Part shown: positions 7,263 through 14,893 of the stretch, one piece after another
Position numbering within the stretch: position 1 is the first letter of the stretch
Layout: every line of letters begins with the position of its first letter
Assembly (NCBI GenBank): GCA_003343885.1
Contig: QAKH01000053.1
Span: 1 to 23,358, forward strand
DNA: 23,358 nt
Source: Clostridiales bacterium
GTDB taxonomy: Bacteria > Bacillota > Clostridia > Oscillospirales > CAG-382
Direction: 5' to 3'
The notes under the pieces: generated by a model
The model's database searches: none
What the model saw: only the letters and a program-made list of their open reading frames with translations
What the model was told of the DNA's origin: nothing
Position numbers and translations under genes: made by a program

Positions 7263-8648
7263 ATGAAAATGTGGCAGGGACGGTTCAAAAAAGAGGAAGA
7301 CGAGAGAGTAAACGACTTTAACTCCTCCATTTCTTTTGACAGCCGCATGTACAAGCAGGATATCACCGGAAGCATTGCGCACGCGCGTATGCTTGGAAAA
7401 ACGGGAATAATTGAAGAAACTGAGAGTGAGAAAATCGTTGAGGGACTTAAAGGAATTCTTAACGATATAGAAATCGGAAATTTAGAGTTTGACAGCAAGG
7501 CGGAAGATATTCACATGTTCGTTGAACAGGTGTTAACCCAGCGCATAGGTGACGCAGGCAAGCGTCTTCATACTTCAAGAAGCCGTAATGATCAGGTTGC
7601 TCTTGATCTTCGCATGTATTTGCTTGAAAACATAAAAAATGTCAAAAGCAAGCTTATATATCTCATGAACACTGTTATTAAAAAGGCAAAGCAAAACACT
7701 GATACCGTTATGAGCGGCTACACTCACCTTCAGCGAGCTCAGCCGATAACGCTTGCTCATGAGCTGTTAGCGTATGCGCAAATGTTTAAGCGTGATATCA
7801 TGCGCCTTGACGACTGCTATGAGCGTACTGATGTTATGCCGCTCGGTTCCTGCGCTCTTGCCGGTACAACATACCCGATTGACAGAGAATTTGTAAAGGA
7901 ACAGCTCGGTTTTGCCGAAATTACTCAGAACAGCATTGACGGTGTTTCCGACAGGGATTTTGTATTGGAGTTTGCGTTTGATTTGTCGCTTATCATGATG
8001 CACCTGTCACGTTTTTCCGAGGAAATAATTCTCTGGTGCAGCAGCGAATTCGGTTATATGGAACTTGACGACGCTTTTGCGACAGGCTCTTCAATCATGC
8101 CGCAAAAGAAAAACCCCGACATTGCCGAACTTGTCCGTGGCAAAACAGGGCGTGTATACGGTTCACTTACAACGCTATTAACCGTTATGAAAGGTATTCC
8201 TCTCGCTTATAACAAGGATATGCAAGAGGACAAAGAAGCAATATTCGATGCACTCGACAATACCATTTTGTGCCTTGAAATATTTGCTGAAATGCTGTCA
8301 ACCGCATCTTTCAACAAGGATAAGATGCGTGCCAGCGCCGGATTCGGTTTTATAAACGCAACAGACTGCGCCGACTATCTTGTAAAGAAAGGTCTTCCCT
8401 TCCGTTCAGCCTACAAAATTGTCGGTGAACTTGTTGCCGTATGCATAGAAAAAGGCTACTCTTTTGAAACTCTTCCGCTTGATGAATACAAAGCAGTTTC
8501 CGATGTTTTCGAGAATGATGTATACAAAGCCGTAGACCTTGATGTTTGTGTAAACGGCAGAAACGTACCCGGCGGTCCGGCAAAAGAGGCTGTTGAAAAA
8601 CAAATAGCTAATCTTGAAAAATTTATAAAAGAGGCGAGCGACGAATGA
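7263..8648 (+). CDS. argH: Argininosuccinate lyase
   Basis: The 461-residue lyase cleaves argininosuccinate to arginine and fumarate, the last step of the pathway. It begins MKMWQGRF, matching the family's W-G/Q-G-R-F start. It has HTSRSRNDQVALD, the TH-containing GYTHLQRAQP, and the fumarase/aspartase superfamily signature GSSIMPQKKNPD (275-286) with the flexible catalytic loop Ser. The start is ATG 7263 after AAGGAG; an ATG at 7269 is a minor alternative. The end overlaps argC by 4 bases (ATGA), so translation is coupled. Confidence 0.97.
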   Translation: MKMWQGRFKKEEDERVNDFNSSISFDSRMYKQDITGSIAHARMLGKTGIIEETESEKIVEGLKGILNDIEIGNLEFDSKAEDIHMFVEQVLTQRIGDAGKRLHTSRSRNDQVALDLRMYLLENIKNVKSKLIYLMNTVIKKAKQNTDTVMSGYTHLQRAQPITLAHELLAYAQMFKRDIMRLDDCYERTDVMPLGSCALAGTTYPIDREFVKEQLGFAEITQNSIDGVSDRDFVLEFAFDLSLIMMHLSRFSEEIILWCSSEFGYMELDDAFATGSSIMPQKKNPDIAELVRGKTGRVYGSLTTLLTVMKGIPLAYNKDMQEDKEAIFDALDNTILCLEIFAEMLSTASFNKDKMRASAGFGFINATDCADYLVKKGLPFRSAYKIVGELVAVCIEKGYSFETLPLDEYKAVSDVFENDVYKAVDLDVCVNGRNVPGGPAKEAVEKQIANLEKFIKEASDE

Positions 8649-9688
8649 ATTATCAGAAAATAAAAGCGGGAATTATAGGGGCAACCGGATATGCCGGAGC
8701 TGAGCTTTTCAGACTTCTTTCGGCACATCCGTATGTGACAATATCTGCTGTATCGTCAACATCTTTTGAAGGAAAAACGCTTGAGTCGGTTTATCCGGCG
8801 CTTACCACAGACGTTCCCCACACACTTTGCGATATGGACAAAGTCGTTGAGCTAAGCGACGTTATTTTCGCAGCACTCCCCCACGGCTTATCTGAGGAGC
8901 TTGCCGAAAAATGTGATAAGTCCGGCAAGGTGCTTATAGATCTCGGCGCTGATTTCAGGTTGACAGAACAAGCTGATTATGAGAAATGGTATGGGCTTAC
9001 ATATAAATATCCCGAACTTCATAAAAAAGCTCTTTACTGCCTGCCGGAAATAAACAGGAATAAAATTTCCGGTATAGACATTATAGCTAATCCCGGATGT
9101 TATCCGACAAGCATTGCGCTTGGGCTTATGCCGGTACTGAAAAACAAGATGTGCGATCCGAGCTCCGGAATAATTATTGACTCAAAAAGCGGCGTAACAG
9201 GTGCAGGTCGTTCCCTTACCCAAAACACGCATTATCCGGATACAAACGAGGCTTTTGCGGCATATAAGGCAGCAGTTCACAGACACACACCGGAAATAGA
9301 GCAAACTTTGACTCATCTTTACGGAGCAAAAGTAAATGTGACGTTTGTTCCCCACCTGCTCCCGGTAAACAGAGGTATACTTTCTACAATATACGTTAAG
9401 ACAGCGGCTGAATTTGATAAAATTTATGAAACTTATGCGGAGACCTATAAAAACGAAAAATTTGTCCGTGTAATGCCCAAAGGTGCTTTTGCAAATATCA
9501 AAAACGTAAGAATGTCAAACTACTGCGACATTTCTCTGCATTACGACGACCACACATCAACTTTGATTATCACGAGCGCCATAGACAACATGGTTAAAGG
9601 TGCTGCCGGACAGGCAATACAGAACATGAATATTCGTTTTGGTTTTCCTGAAGATGAAGCGCTCAGAATGCTTGCACCGTCATTTTAA
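8645..9688 (+). CDS. argC: N-acetyl-gamma-glutamyl-phosphate reductase
   Basis: The 347-residue NADPH-dependent reductase makes N-acetylglutamate semialdehyde, the third step of ornithine synthesis. The Rossmann start KAGIIGATGYAGAELFRLL (7-25) and the active-site Cys in ANPGCYPTS (C152) are both present. PHLLPVNRGILSTIY and the C-terminal DNMVKGAAGQAIQNMN match the family. The start ATG overlaps the argH stop by 4 bases and has GAGGCGAG upstream within argH. Length is normal. Confidence 0.97.
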   Translation: MNYQKIKAGIIGATGYAGAELFRLLSAHPYVTISAVSSTSFEGKTLESVYPALTTDVPHTLCDMDKVVELSDVIFAALPHGLSEELAEKCDKSGKVLIDLGADFRLTEQADYEKWYGLTYKYPELHKKALYCLPEINRNKISGIDIIANPGCYPTSIALGLMPVLKNKMCDPSSGIIIDSKSGVTGAGRSLTQNTHYPDTNEAFAAYKAAVHRHTPEIEQTLTHLYGAKVNVTFVPHLLPVNRGILSTIYVKTAAEFDKIYETYAETYKNEKFVRVMPKGAFANIKNVRMSNYCDISLHYDDHTSTLIITSAIDNMVKGAAGQAIQNMNIRFGFPEDEALRMLAPSF

Positions 9689-9716
9689 TTAAGTTTTTAC
9701 CGATTGGAGAAACAAC

Positions 9717-10955
9717 ATGACTGATAATAAAATTAAACGCATAGAGGGCGGTGTGACGTATCCGCAGGGCTTTCAGGCTTCGGGTATCCACTGCGGACTG
9801 CGTAAAAATAAAACTAAAAAAGATTTAGCTTTGATACTTGCCGATAAGAAGTGCAATACCGCTGCCATATACACAACCAACAAGGTTTTCGGCGCCCCTA
9901 TTACTGTCACAAGAGAACATCTCAAGGACGGTCTTGCTCAAGCCGTTATATGCAACAGCGGTAACGCAAATACCTGTAATCCCGACGGAGTCGAAAAAGC
10001 AAACGCTATGTGCAAGGCGCTTGCCGAACAGATGCATATTGCGGAAAACGATGTCGTCGTCGCTTCTACCGGAGTTATAGGCATGCCTTTGCCTCTTGAA
10101 CCAATAATTAACGGTATTCCGGCGCTGTGCAATTCTTTGGGAAGACTGCCTGAGGACGGATATGCCGCAGCAGCCGCTATTATGACAACAGATACACGCC
10201 TAAAGCAAATTGCCGCTGAAACTACTATTTCCGGAGTTAAGGTAAAAATAGGAGGCATGGCAAAGGGCAGCGGAATGATCCAGCCAAATATGGCGACTAT
10301 GCTTTCTTTTATCACTACTGACGCCGCTGTTTCGACCGAAGTACTGCAAGTAATACTCAAGCGTGTTGCTGACAAGACATTCAACATGATAAGCGTTGAC
10401 GGCGATACGAGCACAAATGATACTCTTTGCATTATGGCGTCAGGACTTGCCGGAAACGAAGAAATAACAGATATTAACGGAAGCGACTGCGCAGCGTTTG
10501 AAGCTCTTTTAGAGTATGTATGCAAGTATTTGGCAAGAAAGATGGCTGCTGACGGAGAGGGCGCTTCAAAGCTTCTTGAATGTAGAGTTCACGGTTGCGA
10601 TACTGTGGGCAATGCGAGAATTTTGGCAAAATCCGTTATAAATTCTCCGCTTGTAAAAACCGCCATGTTCGGCTCTGACGCAAACTGGGGCAGAATTTTG
10701 TGTGCTCTTGGGTATTCAGGCGTTGATTTCGATCCAAAAAAAGTTGATGTAAACTTCATTTCCGGGGCCGGTGAGATAAATGTTTGTAAAAACGGCGGAA
10801 GCGTAGGATTTGACGAAGACAAAGCTAAAGAGATTCTGCTCATGGATTCTATTACCATTGACGTAAATATGAATATGGGAAGCGCTTCGGCAACAGCTTT
10901 CGGCTGTGATCTTACTTATGAGTATGTGCGCATCAACGGCGATTACAGAAGTTAG
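9717..10955 (+). CDS. argJ: Bifunctional glutamate N-acetyltransferase / amino-acid acetyltransferase (ornithine acetyltransferase)
   Basis: The 412-residue ArgJ transfers acetyl from N-acetylornithine to glutamate, giving the energy-saving cyclic pathway; many homologues also use acetyl-CoA. The self-cleavage site is visible in KGSGMIQPNMATMLSFITTD, where T194 becomes the N-terminal nucleophile of the beta chain. STGVIGMPLP and MFGSDANWGRILCALGYSG are further ArgJ signatures. TTGGAGAAA precedes the ATG. No argA or argE is in the operon, in keeping with ArgJ recycling the acetyl group. Whether it is mono- or bifunctional cannot be decided by eye. Confidence 0.96.
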   Translation: MTDNKIKRIEGGVTYPQGFQASGIHCGLRKNKTKKDLALILADKKCNTAAIYTTNKVFGAPITVTREHLKDGLAQAVICNSGNANTCNPDGVEKANAMCKALAEQMHIAENDVVVASTGVIGMPLPLEPIINGIPALCNSLGRLPEDGYAAAAAIMTTDTRLKQIAAETTISGVKVKIGGMAKGSGMIQPNMATMLSFITTDAAVSTEVLQVILKRVADKTFNMISVDGDTSTNDTLCIMASGLAGNEEITDINGSDCAAFEALLEYVCKYLARKMAADGEGASKLLECRVHGCDTVGNARILAKSVINSPLVKTAMFGSDANWGRILCALGYSGVDFDPKKVDVNFISGAGEINVCKNGGSVGFDEDKAKEILLMDSITIDVNMNMGSASATAFGCDLTYEYVRINGDYRS

Positions 10956-10995
10956 TACCTGACATAAAATCCAGTTTTTGTACGGAGGAATAAAT

Positions 10996-11865
10996 ATGTT
11001 TATCTCAAATATTGACAAAGCAAAAGTTCTTATAGAGGCACTGCCGTATATTCAAGAGTACTATGGAAAAACAGTTGTAGTTAAATACGGCGGAAATGCG
11101 ATGACCAACGAAGGCCTTAAAGAAGCAGTTATCTCTGATCTTGTACTTTTGAAGCTCGTCGGAATAAATGTTGTTCTGGTACATGGCGGCGGTCCTGAAA
11201 TTAACGACATGTTCGATAAACTCGGCATTGAAACTGAATTTATCAATGGTCTACGTTATACAGGCGAAGAAGCCGTTGAGGTTGTTCAGATGGTTCTTGC
11301 CGGAAAAACCAATAAGGATTTGGTTAACAAGATAAATTCAATCGGCGGAAAAGCCGTCGGACTTTCCGGAATTGACGGCGGAATGATAAAAGCGGTTAAG
11401 CTTGAAGACGGCGTTAATGACTATGGATATGTCGGAGAGATCACCGAAGTTGATACTAAAATTATTACTGATAATATTGCAGCAGGTTTCATTCCGGTTA
11501 TAGCAACCGTTGCTACCGGCGTTGACGGTGAAAGCACTGTTTATAACATAAATTCTGACACGGCTGCGGCAAAAATCGCCATTGCTCTTGGTGCGGAAAA
11601 ACTTATACTTTTGACAAACACAAGAGGTCTTATGCGTGACGTTAAGGACGATGATACCCTTATACCGGTTGTTAAACTTGATGAAATAGAAACGCTTAAG
11701 TCTGAAAACGTAATTGCAGGCGGAATGATTCCTAAGATTGACTGTTGTGAAACTTGCGTTAAAAACGGCGTAAAAAGAGCTCATATCATTGATGGAAGAC
11801 TTCTTCATTCAATCCTTATCGAGATGCTCTCCAATGAGGGTATCGGAACCATGATAATCAAATAA
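10996..11865 (+). CDS. argB: Acetylglutamate kinase
   Basis: The 289-residue kinase phosphorylates N-acetylglutamate with ATP. The start is ATG 10996 after ACGGAGG; the in-frame TTG at 10978 lies before this RBS. The amino-acid-kinase fold shows VVKYGGNAM (28-36), LVHGGGPEI (61-69), NSDTAAAKIAIALGAEKLILL and GGMIPKIDCCE. The protein carries the roughly 20-residue N-terminal helix (IDKAKVLIEALPYIQEYYGK) that is typical of hexameric, arginine-inhibited kinases and lacking in the E. coli type. That, with ArgJ, makes ArgB the likely feedback-controlled step. Confidence 0.96.
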   Translation: MFISNIDKAKVLIEALPYIQEYYGKTVVVKYGGNAMTNEGLKEAVISDLVLLKLVGINVVLVHGGGPEINDMFDKLGIETEFINGLRYTGEEAVEVVQMVLAGKTNKDLVNKINSIGGKAVGLSGIDGGMIKAVKLEDGVNDYGYVGEITEVDTKIITDNIAAGFIPVIATVATGVDGESTVYNINSDTAAAKIAIALGAEKLILLTNTRGLMRDVKDDDTLIPVVKLDEIETLKSENVIAGGMIPKIDCCETCVKNGVKRAHIIDGRLLHSILIEMLSNEGIGTMIIK

Positions 11866-11889
11866 CAGCAGTACAATCGGGAGGCTAAT

Positions 11890-13071
11890 ATGGAGAACTC
11901 TAATTACTATAAAGAGCTCGATTCAGCTTATATCATGAACACCTATGGCAGGTATGATGTAGTCATTGACCATGGAAAAAATGCAACTTTATTTTCCGCT
12001 GATAATAAAAAATACATAGATTTTGCAAGCGGTATAGGAACTCTCTCACTCGGAACCGCAAACAAAGGATATATTGCAGCAATCAATAACCAATTAGTAA
12101 AAGTTCAGCACATGTCAAACTACTTTTACTCTGAGCCGACGTCTTTGCTTGCCGAAAAGATAATCCGCACTTCATCAATGAGCAAGGTATTCTTCTGTAA
12201 TTCAGGAGCTGAGGCAAATGAAGGGGCCATAAAACTTGCGAGAAAATACTCTTTTGATAAGTACGGAACCGGAAGAAGCACTATTTTAACTTTTAATCAG
12301 TCATTTCACGGCAGAACTGTGACTACGCTTGCCGCAACCGGTCAAGAAGTATTCCACAACTACTTCTTCCCTTTTACGCCGGGATTTAAATACTGTGAAT
12401 TTAATAATCCCACTGCTTTTGTAGCATCTTTGACCGGAGATATTTGCGCAGTTATGCTTGAAGTTATCCAAGGTGAAGGCGGAGTAAATATTCTTGACGC
12501 AACTTTTGCCAAACTAATTGCCGACGAATGCGCAAAACGAGATATCCTTGTTATTATAGATGAAGTACAAACCGGTATAGGAAGAACGGGTACTCTGTAT
12601 GCTTCTCAAGGATATCCGATAAAACCTAATATAATGACGCTTGCTAAAGGTCTTGCGGGCGGTCTACCCATTGGAGCAGTTGTCGCTGATGATAAGTGTT
12701 CTGACGTATTTACTCGAGGCATGCACGGCTCTACTTTCGGAGGAAATCCGGTCTCTGCCGCCGCCGCAAATTACGTACTCAGTATCGTAGATGATGTCGA
12801 ATTTCTTAATGAAGTGTCAGCCAAAGGCGAAGAATTAAGAAAAAAAATCAAAGAATTTAATTCTCCGGTAGTAAGTGAAGTGCGCGGAAAAGGTCTGATG
12901 ATTGGAGTTGAGCTTACTGTCGATCCGCATGACATAGCTTTTAAAGCAATAGATGCGGGACTGATAGTTTTAACTGCCGGTAAAAATGTTTTAAGGCTTC
13001 TGCCGCCTCTTACAATTACCTCATCAGAAATGGAAACAGGCTTAAAAATACTCAAAAAGGTACTTTCTTAA
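11890..13071 (+). CDS. argD: Acetylornithine aminotransferase
   Basis: The 393-residue class III PLP aminotransferase converts N-acetylglutamate semialdehyde to N-acetylornithine. FFCNSGAEANEGAIKLAR (101-118) is the PLP-phosphate-binding region. IIDEVQTGIGRTG contains the cofactor-binding Asp, the Schiff-base Lys is K253 in TLAKGLAGGLPIG, and GSTFGGNPVSAAA completes the site. GGGAGG precedes the ATG. Its place between argB and argF supports ArgD over other class III aminotransferases. Confidence 0.95.
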   Translation: MENSNYYKELDSAYIMNTYGRYDVVIDHGKNATLFSADNKKYIDFASGIGTLSLGTANKGYIAAINNQLVKVQHMSNYFYSEPTSLLAEKIIRTSSMSKVFFCNSGAEANEGAIKLARKYSFDKYGTGRSTILTFNQSFHGRTVTTLAATGQEVFHNYFFPFTPGFKYCEFNNPTAFVASLTGDICAVMLEVIQGEGGVNILDATFAKLIADECAKRDILVIIDEVQTGIGRTGTLYASQGYPIKPNIMTLAKGLAGGLPIGAVVADDKCSDVFTRGMHGSTFGGNPVSAAAANYVLSIVDDVEFLNEVSAKGEELRKKIKEFNSPVVSEVRGKGLMIGVELTVDPHDIAFKAIDAGLIVLTAGKNVLRLLPPLTITSSEMETGLKILKKVLS

Positions 13072-13083
13072 CCGTTAACGGTT
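13070..13083. repeat. 14-bp perfect palindrome at the argD stop
   Basis: AACCGTTAACGGTT is its own reverse complement and overlaps the argD TAA. It lies 34 bases before the argF start. There is no T run, so it is not a terminator. It could be an operator or chance. Confidence 0.55.
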
Positions 13084-13117
13084 GTCCCCTATTCTTTTTT
13101 TACGAAAGGAAATGCAA

Positions 13118-14026
13118 ATGAAAAAAGATTTTTTAAAGATGTCAGACTTAACCAAAGATGAACTGCTCGGACTGATTGAGCTTGCTGAAAAACTTAAATA
13201 TGAGAGAAAGAACGGCATCCCTCACGAAATACTTAAAGGTAAAACGCTTGGAATGATTTTTGAAAAATCTTCCACAAGAACACGTGTTTCTTTTGAAACA
13301 GGTATATACCAGCTCGGCGGACAGGGGTTATTTCTCTCTTCCAAGGACACTCAGTTAGGTCGCGGAGAGCCGATACGTGATACGGCTCGAGTTTTATCCC
13401 GCTATCTTGATGGTATAATGATAAGAACGTTCGGTCAGGAAATTGTTGATGAGCTTGCTCAGTACTCGGATATTCCGGTTATAAACGCTCTCACCGACTA
13501 TGCTCACCCCTGTCAGGTTCTTGCAGATCTTTTGACTATCAAAGAATACAAGGGCACATTTGAAGGCAAAAAAATGTGCTATATCGGTGACGGAAACAAC
13601 ATGGCAAACTCGCTCATCGTCGGAGGACTGCTTGCCGGAATGGATGTTGCGGTTGCTACTCCCGACAACTATCGCCCTCACAGTAAAGTTCTTGAGTTTG
13701 CTGCTGCCTACGGCTCTAAATTTATTCTCACAAACGACATATACGAGGCAGCTACCGACGCTGACGCTTTGTTTACAGATGTATGGTCCAGCATGGGAAT
13801 GGAATCTGAAATTGAAACAAGAAAGAAAGCGTTTAACGGTTATCAAATCAATGAGAAGCTTATGAGTAAAGCTAAAAAAGACGCAATTGTTCAGCACTGC
13901 TTGCCCGCTCACAGAGGAGAGGAAATTACTGAGGAAGTTTTTGAAGCTCATGCCAACGAAATATTTGATGAGGCGGAGAACAGACTTCATGCTCAAAAAG
14001 CAGTTATGGCAACTCTCATGAAATAA
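13118..14026 (+). CDS. argF: Ornithine carbamoyltransferase
   Basis: The 302-residue enzyme makes citrulline from ornithine and carbamoyl phosphate. The carbamoyl-phosphate motif STRTR is at 52-56, HPCQ at 130-133 and the ornithine-side HCLP at 260-263; DVWSSMGME corresponds to the SMG loop. The start is taken at ATG 13118, 7 nt after GAAAGGA; the TTG at 13082 and ATG at 13112 are less well placed. It is the last gene of the operon, followed by a strong terminator. Carbamoyl-phosphate synthase genes (carAB) are not in the window. Confidence 0.96.
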   Translation: MKKDFLKMSDLTKDELLGLIELAEKLKYERKNGIPHEILKGKTLGMIFEKSSTRTRVSFETGIYQLGGQGLFLSSKDTQLGRGEPIRDTARVLSRYLDGIMIRTFGQEIVDELAQYSDIPVINALTDYAHPCQVLADLLTIKEYKGTFEGKKMCYIGDGNNMANSLIVGGLLAGMDVAVATPDNYRPHSKVLEFAAAYGSKFILTNDIYEAATDADALFTDVWSSMGMESEIETRKKAFNGYQINEKLMSKAKKDAIVQHCLPAHRGEEITEEVFEAHANEIFDEAENRLHAQKAVMATLMK

Positions 14027-14070
14027 TACAAATAGCCATTTTGCAGCTTATTTCGCAATAACATATACCT

Positions 14071-14121
14071 AAAAAAATACAACTTTTCTCAAAAACCGTT
14101 GAAGAAAAGTTGTATTTTTTT
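14071..14121 (+). terminator. Rho-independent terminator of the arginine operon
   Basis: The arms 14071-14089 and 14103-14121 are perfectly complementary over 19 bp (core ATACAACTTTTCT / AGAAAAGTTGTAT), with a 13-base loop and a T7 run closing the 3' arm. The A7 on the other side would also allow some termination from the right. Confidence 0.93.
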
Positions 14122-14139
14122 ATTTTCGAGGTTCAGCAA

Positions 14140-14168
14140 ATACCCGTTTTTGTTTAATTTCATATAAT
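14140..14168 (+). promoter_or_regulatory. Candidate sigma-E-type promoter of the cotJ operon
   Basis: CATATAAT (14161-14168) matches 7 of 8 positions of the sporulation sigma-E -10 consensus CATACAAT. The -35 side (ATACCCG, 14140-14146, 14-base spacer) shares only the ATA core. The B. subtilis cotJ operon is sigma-E-dependent, which is the reason for reading it this way. A sigma-A -10 is an alternative. Confidence 0.4.
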
Positions 14169-14253
14169 GGTATCAGGGACAAAATAATGCTCTGGCTATA
14201 AGCTTTTATGTGATGAAATGCATGTTGTCCCAATAAATCAAGGAGTAAATGAT

Positions 14254-14436
14254 ATGAATAATAATATGGAAGCAGTTTGCGAATCCGCCGATGAAAGACA
14301 GATTCTTGCGATAGCATATGTGCCTATGCAGAACGCTGATTTTTCGGCTGTGTTCCCAATTTCTGAAGGTTTGGTAATAGGTACAATTTTCCCTGAGTTG
14401 TATTTACCGTTTTCCGGTGAAGGGAGGACAAAATAA
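14254..14436 (+). CDS. cotJA: Spore coat associated protein CotJA
   Basis: The 60-residue protein starts at ATG 14254, 8 nt after AAGGAG. It contains LAIAYVPMQNADFSAVF and GTIFPELYLPFSG, the hallmark of CotJA (AYVPxQ ... GTIFPELYxPF). It is shorter than the B. subtilis protein of about 80 residues, mainly at the ends. CotJA is a small inner-coat component made in the mother cell with CotJB and CotJC. The gene is followed at once by cotJB (2-base gap). Confidence 0.9.
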   Translation: MNNNMEAVCESADERQILAIAYVPMQNADFSAVFPISEGLVIGTIFPELYLPFSGEGRTK

Positions 14437-14438
14437 AA

Positions 14439-14708
14439 ATGTTAAGAAAGAATTTAAGCCGTGAAAGGCTTATGAGAAATGTACAAGAAGAGTCGTTTGC
14501 CGTTGATGAGGCAAGACTCTATCTCGATACACATCCAAATGATAAAAAAGCTCAAATGTTTTTTGATCGTCATAATCAGGCTCGAAAAAAAGCTATGGAT
14601 ATGTATGAACAACAGTACGGGGCTTTGCTTACAGACAATTTACAGGCTGAAAAAGATGGATGGACTTGGATAAATCAGCCATTTCCGTGGGACAGAGGTG
14701 AAAACTAA
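14439..14708 (+). CDS. cotJB: Spore coat protein CotJB
   Basis: The 89-residue protein has the CotJB layout: an N-terminal helix (MRNVQEESFAVDEARLYLDT), HPNDKKAQMFFDRHNQARKK, YEQQYGAL and the C-terminal tryptophan-rich WTWINQPFPWD. GGGAGG precedes the ATG. Its TAA overlaps the cotJC ATG by one base (TAATG), so the three cot genes are translationally coupled. The gene is intact with no sign of decay. Confidence 0.92.
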   Translation: MLRKNLSRERLMRNVQEESFAVDEARLYLDTHPNDKKAQMFFDRHNQARKKAMDMYEQQYGALLTDNLQAEKDGWTWINQPFPWDRGEN

Positions 14709-14893
14709 TGTGGAACTATGAAAAAAGACTTCAATTTCCGGTTAATATAAAAAATCCGGATGCAAGAGCTGCAAAAGTAATAATGAGTCAATATGGTGGA
14801 CCTGACGGCGAACTCGGAGCTTCACTAAGATATTTGTCTCAAAGATACAGTATGCCTTATGGAGATGTAGCAGGACTATTAACAGATATCGGG
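14708..14893 (+). pseudogene. cotJC: CotJC (manganese-catalase-like spore coat protein), 5' part interrupted by a recombinase element
   Basis: Codons 1-62 read MWNYEKRLQFPVNIKNP, SQYGGPDGELGASLRYLSQR and VAGLLTDIG, matching CotJC closely. Full CotJC is about 190 residues and continues with T-E-E-x-A-H-L-E, which holds metal ligands of the manganese-catalase fold. Here the match stops dead at codon 62; the frame then runs through unrelated sequence (MSCLKCSHTSQ...) to a stop ending at 15100. The remaining 62 codons have no stop or frameshift. The missing 3' two-thirds is not elsewhere in the window. It is either a dead gene or one that is restored by excision of the element; the conserved upstream part favours the second, but this is inference. 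Confidence 0.88.

Noticed and set aside
9938..10525. 195-codon minus-strand frame
   Set aside because: It lies wholly antisense to argJ, whose coding sense is certain, and has no recognisable domain.
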